64,000 nucleotides of DNA from JACKFB01 sp041389525. Its GTDB lineage: Bacteria; Myxococcota_A; UBA9042; PHBI01; JACKFB01. Shown here piece after piece: positions 8,664-15,912 of the stretch (positions within the stretch are counted from its first letter, which is position 1; each line of letters starts with the position of its first letter). The stretch spans positions 1 to 64,000 of the forward strand of contig JAWKRR010000005.1 in the NCBI GenBank assembly GCA_041389525.1. Direction: 5' to 3'. The notes below the pieces were generated by a model, which was given only the letters and a program-made list of their open reading frames with translations, searched no databases and had not been told where the DNA came from. The position numbers and the translations under genes are program-made.

Positions 8664-8743
8664 CATGCCGTCCAGCTTCCGCCCCCCCGCCTGAGGGTGG
8701 AGAACCGAGTGTTCCTTGACAGGACGGAGACCGGGGGGCCCAG

Positions 8744-9400
8744 TCACAGCAGCGTATCCGAGACGTAAACGATGTCACCTGACCGAAGCTCGAGGTTGGC
8801 GGCCAACCCCCTGCTTATCTTACCAACCGGTACAGGTATCCTCATTTCACGCCCATCGACCTTCCGTGTCACGACAACATAGTCCGTATTCGCAGTGTCT
8901 TTGAAACCACCCGCAAGGGTGATGGCTTCTACTACGGTCATTGCGGCGCCAAAAGCAAACGTCCCGGGCTTGTTAACCTGCCCAAGAACGAAGATCTTTT
9001 TCGACTGATACTCTTTGACGAAGACGGACACGAAGGGATCGCGAATGTAGCCGGCCTGCAGGCGATCCTTCAGCAAGGTCGCGACTTCACTCGGCGTCTT
9101 GCCCGCGACGAGCACGCGCCCGACCAAGGGGAAGTCGATCGAGCCGTCGGGCGCGATCTGGTGGGTACCCGTGATTCCGTCCTCGCCGTAGACACGTGCC
9201 TCGAAGACATCGCCAGGGCCCAAGCCGACCTGAGTCAGCGACGCCGCGATCGCGTCGTTGAGGTGCTCGTACCCTGTGGAGGGCGCGGACGGCCGGCACG
9301 CGACGAGCGAGGCCGCGGCGCACAACGCGATGGCGGCCGCCGCTGTGGCGCCAAGTCGCCACCCGCTCGACTCCGCCTGTCCGGCCGTGCGTCCTGCCAT
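8744..9400 (-). CDS. Wza-like polysaccharide export lipoprotein (OPX family)
   Basis: 218 aa. The signal peptide ends in the lipobox LVAC. The Poly_export domain follows (LGPGDVFEARVYGEDGITG, about residues 58-130, with DGSIDFPLVGRV), then a SLBB/soluble-ligand-binding domain (KKIFVLGQVNKPGTFAF, VEAITLAGGF). OPX proteins form the periplasmic ring through which capsular or slime polysaccharide leaves the cell. This one ends right after the ligand-binding domain, without the C-terminal amphipathic helix that forms the outer-membrane pore in E. coli Wza, so it needs another pore. The gene directly upstream encodes an outer-membrane beta-barrel 4 bp away, a fitting partner. No Wzc, Wzx or glycosyltransferase genes are in the window. 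Confidence 0.88.
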   Translation of the reverse strand: MAGRTAGQAESSGWRLGATAAAAIALCAAASLVACRPSAPSTGYEHLNDAIAASLTQVGLGPGDVFEARVYGEDGITGTHQIAPDGSIDFPLVGRVLVAGKTPSEVATLLKDRLQAGYIRDPFVSVFVKEYQSKKIFVLGQVNKPGTFAFGAAMTVVEAITLAGGFKDTANTDYVVVTRKVDGREMRIPVPVGKISRGLAANLELRSGDIVYVSDTLL

Positions 9401-9404
9401 GGGC

Positions 9405-10796
9405 TCAGTAACGCAGATTCAGCGTGGCGAAGGCGCGGTGCTCGTCGTAGCCCTGGAAGGTCTGAGCGCCGCCGCTGGTGCTGGTCGAGAAGTCGGTCAG
9501 GTTCGTCGAGAAGCGGTAGCCGAGCGTCAGGCCGAAGATGCGCGACAGGTCCACGTCGACCAAGAGGCCGGCGGCGAGCACGGTGTCCTTGCGATTCGCG
9601 TCCGACGCCACGGCGCGGATGAAGGTCCCGGGCGCGGCGGGGTTCTCGAACTGTCCGGGGACCCAGCGCCCGAAGCGACGATGGTCGACCGAGAAGTCGA
9701 GATGAATGAGGACGCGGTCGCGGATCCCCTGCTCGAAGGAGAGGAAGCCGCGCACGTAGGAGTACTGGCCGCCGAACGCGACGAGATCGAAGTCTCGCAT
9801 GCCGCCCACGTGCAGCACGGAGCGCGTCGTGAAGCGGAAGCTGGCCTGAAGGCGCGCGATGACGCTGGAGAAGTCGTCCGCACCGCTGTCGAGCAGCGAG
9901 TTGCCGTATCCGGCCTTCACGAGCAGCGAGACCCGCTCGGTGAGGTAGCCAGACACACCCAATGCCGCCCGCACGGGCTTGCCGGGTACGTAGTTCCCGT
10001 ACTGCAACGTGTCGTCGACCGGCTGTGCCGTCGCGTACTCCGACAGCCGCACCGCGGCGTCGAGGAACGCGTAGGTCTGCGGGTAGAAGCGCCAAGACGC
10101 GAGCAGGCTGATGAGGTGCTCATCGGTGTCGAGCAGGCGAAGGCTGTCGAAGCGCTCGATCTCCCACCGGTAGCCGGCGGTGATGTCCAGCGCGCGCCCA
10201 CCCGGGTGTAGTGAGAGGTCGACGCCGACGCTGTTGCGATTGCGATCCGCGTTGGCGGAAGTGGCCGTCGCGCGCGTCCAGAGCTGGCGATCGAAGTGCT
10301 CGAAGATGCCGATCGTGAAGGCCCGCTTGGGCAGGATGAGCAGACTGGCGTCCGCGTCGACGCCCACCCCGAGCTGGTCTTTGACCGCCTGGTTGTCGGA
10401 GAAGGGCACCCGAACGTCGGCATCCACCGACAGCTTCATCGCGACGAGGTCGTAGGTCGGGTTGAAGATCGCGAAGCCGGGGCGCACGTCGAGGGCGATG
10501 ACGCCCTCCTCCTTCACCGCCGCGTTGCGGGTATCCACCCGAAAGAAGTTCGAGGTGTAGCTTCCCTGCAGAAAGAACCGCGGCTGAAGGACGAAGTCGC
10601 CGAGGCGGATGCCGTAACGCGGCGCGGTAGGGGGCAGGCCGGTGCCCGCGCGAATCGTGCCAGAATACGAGGGCCCCAGAGCCGCGGGACTGCTGATGCG
10701 CGGGTCAACCGGCGTGGACGGCTGCGCGAGCGCGCTCTGCGCCCCCACGACTAACCAAACCAGCACCATCCACTTCGACAAACACACTCGTCGCAT
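9405..10796 (-). CDS. Outer-membrane beta-barrel protein, probable polysaccharide secretion partner
   Basis: 463 aa. A signal peptide (MRRVCLSKWMVLVWLVV, cleavage near ALAQP) is followed by a long series of alternating amphipathic strands of 9-12 residues (for example FFLQGSYTSNFFRV, AVYDLGG-free barrel repeats such as TLGYRFSTNL) and a C-terminal strand ending in aromatic Tyr (TLNLRY). This is the pattern of a large outer-membrane barrel. It stands immediately before the export-lipoprotein gene, with 4 bp between them. In Myxococcus xanthus, OPX proteins that lack a pore helix are paired with separate 18-stranded barrels (Wzp), and size and position fit such a protein here. Function is inferred from context. 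Confidence 0.75.
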   Translation of the reverse strand: MRRVCLSKWMVLVWLVVGAQSALAQPSTPVDPRISSPAALGPSYSGTIRAGTGLPPTAPRYGIRLGDFVLQPRFFLQGSYTSNFFRVDTRNAAVKEEGVIALDVRPGFAIFNPTYDLVAMKLSVDADVRVPFSDNQAVKDQLGVGVDADASLLILPKRAFTIGIFEHFDRQLWTRATATSANADRNRNSVGVDLSLHPGGRALDITAGYRWEIERFDSLRLLDTDEHLISLLASWRFYPQTYAFLDAAVRLSEYATAQPVDDTLQYGNYVPGKPVRAALGVSGYLTERVSLLVKAGYGNSLLDSGADDFSSVIARLQASFRFTTRSVLHVGGMRDFDLVAFGGQYSYVRGFLSFEQGIRDRVLIHLDFSVDHRRFGRWVPGQFENPAAPGTFIRAVASDANRKDTVLAAGLLVDVDLSRIFGLTLGYRFSTNLTDFSTSTSGGAQTFQGYDEHRAFATLNLRY

Positions 10797-10862
10797 CGGC
10801 TCGCCTCGACTGACTGACCACCCGAACCACCGCCAGAGCTACCTCTGCGCGGCGCCCGCCAA

Positions 10863-11426
10863 CTAAAAGTAGGGACTCGCGTGGATCGGAGGATCCGGCA
10901 CCAGGTCCACCGGCTCTAAAAAGGCAATCGCGAGGTCCGCCAGCAGTGGGAAATCGCCATCGTAGTCGACCTCGGAATTCACCTGCGCGCTCTCGATATC
11001 GACGTCGATACCGCCCGCCGCGCGAACCTGAGACATGAGCTCGTTCACCTTCTCAAGGATGATCGCGATCTTCACGTACTCGTGCTCGGCGTCGTCGCGT
11101 TCGCCCACGGCGATCTTGCCCTGGAGCGTGACGAAGTTCTCTTCGCTCAGCTTGAGCAAGCTCTTGATCTTCGTGATGGCATCGTTGCGAGCGGTGGTCG
11201 CCCCAACGTCCCCGGCGGTCACCGACGCCTCGAGCAGCTTGAAGGCGTCGCCGAGCTGAGACTCCATCTTCCGCACCATCGCCTGGGCGGAACTGACCAG
11301 CTCGTCGTTGCTGAACTTCGAGAGGTCCGTGTCGCCGCCGCCGGAAGACGCGGGGACAGCGACCGACAGCAACGACACGCCTAGGACACTGAGTACCGTG
11401 CCCACGATGATGATCAGTTTTCGCAT
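10863..11426 (-). CDS. Exported small helical protein of unknown function
   Basis: 187 aa from the ATG at 11426. That start is chosen because a promoter-like pair ends around 11483 and the next residues (MRKLIIIVGTVLSVLG) form a signal peptide or membrane anchor. An in-frame start at 11501 would lie upstream of the predicted transcript start. The mature part is helical and charged (LVSSAQAMVRKMESQLGDAFKLLEAS and following), with an acidic Asp/Glu-rich C-terminal section (DIESAQVNSEVDYDGDFP). No family was recognised. It is first in a three-gene unit with the beta-barrel and the export lipoprotein, and lies directly after the AgmX-domain gene of the motor locus. Confidence 0.6.
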   Translation of the reverse strand: MRKLIIIVGTVLSVLGVSLLSVAVPASSGGGDTDLSKFSNDELVSSAQAMVRKMESQLGDAFKLLEASVTAGDVGATTARNDAITKIKSLLKLSEENFVTLQGKIAVGERDDAEHEYVKIAIILEKVNELMSQVRAAGGIDVDIESAQVNSEVDYDGDFPLLADLAIAFLEPVDLVPDPPIHASPYF

Positions 11427-11482
11427 CCGATTCCCAGCGCCGCCTGCGTTCGGACGGCGCGCTTGGAGTCCGCCCAGCGGCA

Positions 11483-11511
11483 TGTTTAGTTTCCCGTTCA
11501 TCGGCCGTCAA
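11483..11511 (-). promoter_or_regulatory. Putative promoter for the polysaccharide-export unit
   Basis: TTGACG (11506-11511) and TAAACA (11483-11488) are spaced by exactly 17 bp on the minus strand, about 57 bp before the ATG at 11426. The 229-bp gap between this gene and the preceding stop codon supports a separate transcript. Confidence 0.45.
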
Positions 11512-11655
11512 CCCACGCGGCTGCAGCGATTGCGACGCGGGTGTAGTCGGTCGCAGAGGCTTGGTTGCGTAGCTCGCCGGATTTGATCATCCGACAGGCA
11601 ACGGCCCGGGGGCAGCGACTGCAGCGAGCCCCGGCGCGCGTGTGACCGCAGCGCG

Positions 11656-13101
11656 TCATGAACCCGTGGAGAGGACGAACGGGAAGGAGAACGTGACGGC
11701 GCCGCCCTCGGGGGGCGTGAACTTCCACGAGCGCACCTTATCCATGATGCACTGACCCACCGACGAGTCGCCCGTGCTGTTCTCGGTGACGCTGATCGAT
11801 GTGATGCGACCGGCGGCGCCGATGGTGAACTGGATGACGACCTTGCCCTTGAGCTTGTCGTTCACCTTCAGCGCCTTCTCGTAGCAGTACTGCACCGCGC
11901 CCTTGCGGCGGGCGAAGACGCTCTTGACGGCCGAGGGGTCGACCTTGCCGACGCCGGCTTGTCCGGAGAGCGAGCCTCCGCGCACGCTTGCGGAGACCTT
12001 CTTCTCACCACCAGACGCGGTGGCCTTGTCGACGGTCTTCACTTCCTTCGTGGCGATGCGGGTGCCACCCGCCTCGGCCTTCGAGATCCCCTTGTAGTCG
12101 CCGGTGCCGGCCTTCGCGACGGGCGCACCGCCAAAGGTGGTCTTGGTGGTCTCGTCCGCGTTCGCCACACCGCCGTCGGCGTTCTGGAACGCCTCGTCCA
12201 ACTTGGCGTCGGCCAGGCCAGCCTTCAGCGTGCTCGGTCCCAGTGAGCCGTCGTCGCCCTCAGCACCCAAGACGTGGAGGAAGGTCTTCTTCGCGACGTC
12301 CTTCTTCATCTCGTCTTTCGTGCGATTCGAGTCCCGCGCTTGCGCCGGCTCCTTCTTCTCGCCCTCGTCCTTCGGCTTCGGCGTGACCTTCTTCACCTCG
12401 GGAGCCGGCTCGGGCTCGGGGGAGGGCTGGTCTGCCTCGGGCGCATCTTCGACGGGCTCGGCCTCATCGACGGGGACGGGCTCCTCTTCCTGCTGCTGCT
12501 GCAGCACCTCGGCCTTCAGCACCTCGTAGGCGCGGGTCTTGCGCTCGCCGAACTGGTCCTGCAGGTAGCGCCCTTCCTGGCGCCACCAGATATCCAGACC
12601 CACGCCAGCCCCGCCTTGCAGCAGGAACGAGAGTATCAGGATGTTCACAAAGGTCCAGTCGATCCGCTGAGCGATGCCGCCCCGCGCCGCCGCAGGGAGC
12701 TGCGGCTTCGCCAAGACAGGAGGCGCCTCGACGAATTGGAAGAGGATCGTGAACTCTCCGATGACGACCTTGCCGCGCGACTTCGTGTCCAGCGCGACGA
12801 CGAAGCGACCGCCGCGCTTCTGCACGTTCGGAGACTTCTGCAGGGCCTTGAGGTCTTGGACGGCGTCGCCGATCGACACGCGCCCCGACATGCCCTCATC
12901 GAAGCAGAGTTGGTAGCTTTCGCCCTTCGCCTCAAAGAGCGAGAGGCTCTTGGGCAGTCCGGCCACAGGGAGAATAAACGTATTCTTCGAGGCCACACCG
13001 ACGGTGACCGCCTCCCGCTTTCGGATGAGGCGCTCCTCGACGATCCGGCCACCCTGGATGATGCCGACTCGAAGGATCTTCTTCGTGCCTTCCTGAGCCA
13101 T
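11656..13101 (-). CDS. GltG-like protein: FHA-like N-terminus, one TM helix, AgmX/PglI (TonB-like) C-terminal domain
   Basis: 481 aa. Residues 10-125 are a beta-rich cytoplasmic domain whose layout (TVGVASKNTFILPVAGLP through GKVVIGEFTILFQFV) resembles FHA domains. One transmembrane helix (about 149-168) is followed by a Glu/Pro/Lys-rich linker (185-270) suited to crossing the periplasm. The C-terminal 95 residues hold the AgmX/PglI domain (VFARRKGAVQYCYEKAL, GKVVIQFTIGAAGRI, VRSWKFTPPEGG), a TonB-C relative. FHA-TM-TonB-C is the architecture described for GltG of the Myxococcus gliding machine. It sits downstream of two exbD genes and exbB, which could energise it. A 222-bp gap containing a palindrome separates it from exbD, so it may have its own promoter. 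Confidence 0.75.
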   Translation of the reverse strand: MAQEGTKKILRVGIIQGGRIVEERLIRKREAVTVGVASKNTFILPVAGLPKSLSLFEAKGESYQLCFDEGMSGRVSIGDAVQDLKALQKSPNVQKRGGRFVVALDTKSRGKVVIGEFTILFQFVEAPPVLAKPQLPAAARGGIAQRIDWTFVNILILSFLLQGGAGVGLDIWWRQEGRYLQDQFGERKTRAYEVLKAEVLQQQQEEEPVPVDEAEPVEDAPEADQPSPEPEPAPEVKKVTPKPKDEGEKKEPAQARDSNRTKDEMKKDVAKKTFLHVLGAEGDDGSLGPSTLKAGLADAKLDEAFQNADGGVANADETTKTTFGGAPVAKAGTGDYKGISKAEAGGTRIATKEVKTVDKATASGGEKKVSASVRGGSLSGQAGVGKVDPSAVKSVFARRKGAVQYCYEKALKVNDKLKGKVVIQFTIGAAGRITSISVTENSTGDSSVGQCIMDKVRSWKFTPPEGGAVTFSFPFVLSTGS

Positions 13102-13213
13102 CAGCCGTCCTTCATCCTGCGCATGGTGCGTGGTGGGCCGCAGCAGCCCATGATCATCGCACCAGTTTCCCGCCGCCCCCGGTGGGCCGGTGTCTTTTGT
13201 CGGGTCCCGGCCT

Positions 13214-13230
13214 CAGACGACCGTCGTCTG
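13214..13230. repeat. Perfect 8-bp-arm palindrome before the GltG-like gene
   Basis: CAGACGAC and GTCGTCTG flank a single central C in the 222-bp spacer between exbD and the GltG-like gene. No T-run follows on either strand, so an operator is as likely as a terminator. A TTGACG hexamer lies nearby on the minus strand, but no -10 at 16-18 bp spacing was found. Confidence 0.45.
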
Positions 13231-13323
13231 CATGCTACCGGAACCCTCGCTCAGATACCGTCAACGGGTCAAAAAGAGCGTTTCTTTCGTCGGGGATGCA
13301 GGAGGGTGACGATTCTTCAGAAA

Positions 13324-13968
13324 TCAGCGCGCGCCAGACTTGATCACGGCGAAACGCAGGTCGCTCAAGCCGGCCATACCAGCCGTGTGGACAACCTCAG
13401 CGATGAGTCGGAACGGGATGTCCGAGTCGCAGACGATCGTGGCCACCGGCTTGAACTCACGGTTCAACTCCTTGGCCTCCTCCTTCTGCTGCTTCACGAT
13501 CGCCGAGAGCTTCTTCTCAAGCGGCTCGATCAAGAAGCTGGACTCCGACCCGTCCTCCTTGAAGGACTTGTCGACCGAGTAGAAGTTACCCGGCTTCGTG
13601 AAGTCGCCGTCCTGACAGACCTGGCCGCCCGACGCGCAGTCCACCTTCACGACCTGCTTGTGGTCGACGATGATGTTGCGCTTGGTGACCGTGATCGGGA
13701 CCGAGTCCTCGGGGTTGTAGTCGGCCGTAGACGTCGCCAACTTCAGATAGTCGTCCTGCACGATCGAGAGCGGATCGCTCGTGATGTTCACGAGGAGGAA
13801 GACGAGGAGGATGGTCATGATGTCCATCAACGAGTTGATGTTGAGGGCACCCTCAATGCCATCGTTGCGGGCGGCTTTCCGCTCGCGCTTCTTGAAGTCG
13901 ATCGGATGTTCGACCGGGCCGCCAGCGCTGTCCGCCGCCTCGAGCTCCGTGCCTTCCTCGTCTGCCAT
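13324..13968 (-). CDS. ExbD/TolR family proton-channel subunit with conserved membrane Asp
   Basis: 214 aa. A cytoplasmic N-terminus (residues 1-40) is followed by one transmembrane helix with the family motif NINSLMDIMTILLVFLLV, where the Asp of LMDI is the expected proton-carrying residue of TolR, ExbD and AglQ. The periplasmic domain (80-214) contains two cysteines (DCASGGQVCQDG) and ends in the usual RLIAEVVHTAGMAGLSDLRFAV fold of ExbD. It is the second of two adjacent exbD genes after exbB, and likely forms a channel with ExbB at 14710-15351. It corresponds in place and sequence type to AglQ/AglS of gliding motors; assignment to gliding rather than TonB or Tol energisation is inference from the neighbours. 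Confidence 0.9.
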   Translation of the reverse strand: MADEEGTELEAADSAGGPVEHPIDFKKRERKAARNDGIEGALNINSLMDIMTILLVFLLVNITSDPLSIVQDDYLKLATSTADYNPEDSVPITVTKRNIIVDHKQVVKVDCASGGQVCQDGDFTKPGNFYSVDKSFKEDGSESSFLIEPLEKKLSAIVKQQKEEAKELNREFKPVATIVCDSDIPFRLIAEVVHTAGMAGLSDLRFAVIKSGAR

Positions 13969-14046
13969 CGATGCCTCGCGCTCTGTGGAACGTCGGAGAC
14001 CCCGAATCGGCCGTCGTTTCCGACAGCCGACCGGGGAGAGGTTCTG

Positions 14047-14622
14047 CTACTCAGCCACGACGAAGACAACCGCGGGGAAGAGGTCCAACGCCTCACCCTT
14101 GCTGTCGCTCTTCACCTTGGCCGAGGCGTAAGCCTTCATGTCTTCGTAGCTTTCTTCGACGAGCTGCACCCGCGCCGAGTCGATGGTCCGGGCGATGATG
14201 TGCCACGGGATGTCCATCTCGGCGCCGATGTTGATCGTGATCTCGTCGGGGTACTGCTTCTTCTTCGCCATCAGCCGACTGTAGAGCGCCGGGAAGTCGT
14301 ACTCCTCAGCGCCGCCGTTGAACGAGCGCATGAAGATCGGCTTCTCGGGCTCGGTGGTCAGCTCGGCCTGCTGCTTGACGACGAAGCCCTTGCCGGTGAC
14401 GAGCACCGTGAGGTTCAGCGGCTTCTTCTCGTCCTCTTCCTTGGGCTTCTGGTTCGACGGACCCATTCGGGGCGCCGTGACCGCCTGCACCTTCACCTCA
14501 AAGAAGGAGAATGCGTACAGGAGCATCGGGATGAGGATGACGAGGATCGACATGATCGGCGACAGGTTCAGATCTTCGATCCGTTCCTTAGCGTGTCGTC
14601 GTTCCGAAGGCTTGCGTGCCAT
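14047..14622 (-). CDS. ExbD/TolR family protein lacking the canonical membrane aspartate
   Basis: 191 aa. The N-terminus (RIEDLNLSPIMSILVILIP) aligns with the ExbD motif NLTPLIDVVFLLL, but the position of the essential Asp is Ser (PIMSIL). No other acidic residue lies in the 22-residue helix. The periplasmic part has the normal ExbD length and shape (ITINIGAEMDIPWHIIARTIDSAR). It may act as a structural partner of the Asp-bearing ExbD in a heteromeric pair. The ATG at 14622 follows a GGAG sequence. The gene lies 87 bp after exbB and 78 bp before the second exbD. Confidence 0.88.
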   Translation of the reverse strand: MARKPSERRHAKERIEDLNLSPIMSILVILIPMLLYAFSFFEVKVQAVTAPRMGPSNQKPKEEDEKKPLNLTVLVTGKGFVVKQQAELTTEPEKPIFMRSFNGGAEEYDFPALYSRLMAKKKQYPDEITINIGAEMDIPWHIIARTIDSARVQLVEESYEDMKAYASAKVKSDSKGEALDLFPAVVFVVAE

Positions 14623-14709
14623 GGGAGGTCTCCAACCACCGCCGGGGGCGGGTGGGTGCGTGCGCTCCGCGGTTCCTACCTGGAACCGCGGAGCGAACAG
14701 CCAGACTCA

Positions 14710-15351
14710 TCAACCGCGGTCGGCCGGCTTGTGCCGCGAGATCAACAGGTTCTCCAGCTTGACGCTGTAGAGGTCGATCTCGTCGATGATCTTCTTCGTC
14801 ACGCCCGTGAGCACGACGTGAGCAAGCATCGCCGGGATGGCCACGATGAGGCCGAAGGCCGTCGTGTTCATGGCGAGCGAGATGTTCCGACCGAGCGCCT
14901 CCTGGCGCTTGTCGGGGGCCACGTTCGCGAGGTCGGCGAAGGCGCCGATCATGCCGATGATGGTACCGAGAAGGCCCATCAGCGTCGCGATGTTGGCGAT
15001 GGCGGCCAGCGCGTTGGTACGACGCTGGATGTGCGGGATGACCTCGAGCGTGGCCTCTTCGACCGCGTTCTGAATCTCATCCGCGCCCTTGTTCGCACGG
15101 GTGAGGCCAGCCTTGATGACCCGAGCCAGCGCCGCGGACGGAGCCGCGTTGCAGAGCTTGATGGCCTTATCAATGCTGTTGGCCATGACCAGCTTTTGGA
15201 TCTGGGCCATGAACGCATTCGCGTTGATGTTGTACTTGAAGAACAACATCACGAATCGCTCGATCATGATGCCCAAACCGACGATGGACGTGGCCAGGAT
15301 GATGTACATCCAAATGCCACCCTCGCTCATGGCCTTAGCAATGGCGTCCAT
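14710..15351 (-). CDS. ExbB/TolQ/MotA-type proton-channel subunit
   Basis: 213 aa from the ATG at 15351, selected because GGGAGGT stands 8-10 nt upstream; the longer frame to 15387 lacks such a site. It has an N-terminal helix (WMYIILATSIVGLGIMIERF), a cytoplasmic loop with the ARVIKAGLTRA segment, and the paired TM2/TM3 block (IATLMGLLGTIIGMIGAF and FGLIVAIPAMLAHVVLTG) that forms the ExbB/TolQ pore with ExbD helices. It leads a unit with two exbD genes, the layout of Myxococcus aglR-aglQ-aglS. A promoter-like pair at 15478-15506 suggests transcription apart from the upstream TPR genes. Confidence 0.93.
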   Translation of the reverse strand: MDAIAKAMSEGGIWMYIILATSIVGLGIMIERFVMLFFKYNINANAFMAQIQKLVMANSIDKAIKLCNAAPSAALARVIKAGLTRANKGADEIQNAVEEATLEVIPHIQRRTNALAAIANIATLMGLLGTIIGMIGAFADLANVAPDKRQEALGRNISLAMNTTAFGLIVAIPAMLAHVVLTGVTKKIIDEIDLYSVKLENLLISRHKPADRG

Positions 15352-15477
15352 GGACTGAGTACCTCCCGCAGAACTGGGCACGGCCACTAAGTGGTGCCGC
15401 CCGTCGTGTAGTTAAGATTTCCCGCACTGACGGGCCCCGCATGAGGCCCTGGATGCCCCGATTCCCGGGGCCACGAA

Positions 15478-15506
15478 GGCTTAGCCGGCATCGCTCCTGC
15501 CGTCAA
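15478..15506 (-). promoter_or_regulatory. Putative promoter of the exbB-exbD-exbD unit
   Basis: TTGACG (15501-15506) with a weak TAAGCC (15478-15483) at 17-bp spacing on the minus strand. The roughly 120-nt leader that follows contains two GC-rich hairpins: CCCCG/CGGGG around a 5-nt loop, and GGGCC/GGCCC. Confidence 0.35.
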
Positions 15507-15541
15507 GCCCACACAACGCTGAACACGACGAAACCGGGTGG

Positions 15542-15566
15542 TTTTCCGACTCCCCCTGGGGGAAAA
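15542..15566 (-). terminator. Possible terminator after the TPR-gene operon
   Basis: On the minus strand TTTTCCCCCAGGGGGA is followed by GTCGGAAAA: a CCCCCTGGGGG core (15552-15562) flanked by TTTT and AAAA. It lies 65 bp beyond the stop of the 85-aa gene and just before the proposed exbB promoter, which suits a transcript end. The hairpin loop is very tight, so strength is uncertain. Confidence 0.35.
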
Positions 15567-15631
15567 GCGACGTGGTCGGAACACCGGCGACGACCTTACC
15601 GCACTGCGCGGAGGACGCCAGGAAATCACTG

Positions 15632-15889
15632 TCAGAATGGATTCTGCCGCGCCGTTTCGACGATGCGCGCGACGAAGCTGCGGTCGAGTTGAAGGTTCTG
15701 ATACCGAACCTGGCTGCGGCCGAGCACGTAGAAGACCTGTGGCTTCGGAATCTTGCCCTCGATGATAATGCCCTCGAGCTCGATCACGCGGGGGCCCTTG
15801 ACGGGCTCGGCCGCGGACGCGCTCAGGCCAGCGAGCATCACAAGCGCGCAGGCGGCGCCCGTCATGCGAAGCCAGGTGGTGTAACGCAT
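15632..15889 (-). CDS. Small exported protein of the motor locus, unknown function
   Basis: 85 aa from the ATG at 15889, chosen because AGGAGG lies 7-9 nt upstream; a GTG at 15916 overlapping the previous stop would give 94 aa. A signal peptide (WLRMTGAACALVMLAGLSASA) precedes about 58 mature residues (GPRVIELEGIIIEGKIPKP, YVLGRSQVRYQNLQLDRSF). The mature part looks like one beta-sheet domain with a short helix at the end. No family was recognised. It is tightly coupled to the 467-aa TPR gene, suggesting a periplasmic partner of that protein. Confidence 0.7.
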   Translation of the reverse strand: MRYTTWLRMTGAACALVMLAGLSASAAEPVKGPRVIELEGIIIEGKIPKPQVFYVLGRSQVRYQNLQLDRSFVARIVETARQNPF

Positions 15890-15912
15890 CGTCTTGCCTC
15901 CTGTGGGGCGCC

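Noticed and set aside
8591..8743. CIRCE element (HrcA operator) before dnaK
   Set aside because: No TTAGCACTC/GAGTGCTAA inverted repeat was found; only a vegetative-type promoter pair is visible.
12274..15390. A very long plus-strand open frame (over 1000 codons) through the exbB/exbD/GltG-like region
   Set aside because: It lies opposite clear exbB, exbD and AgmX-domain genes. High GC removes stop codons on the opposite strand, and its translation is Arg/Asp/Gly-rich without domain motifs.
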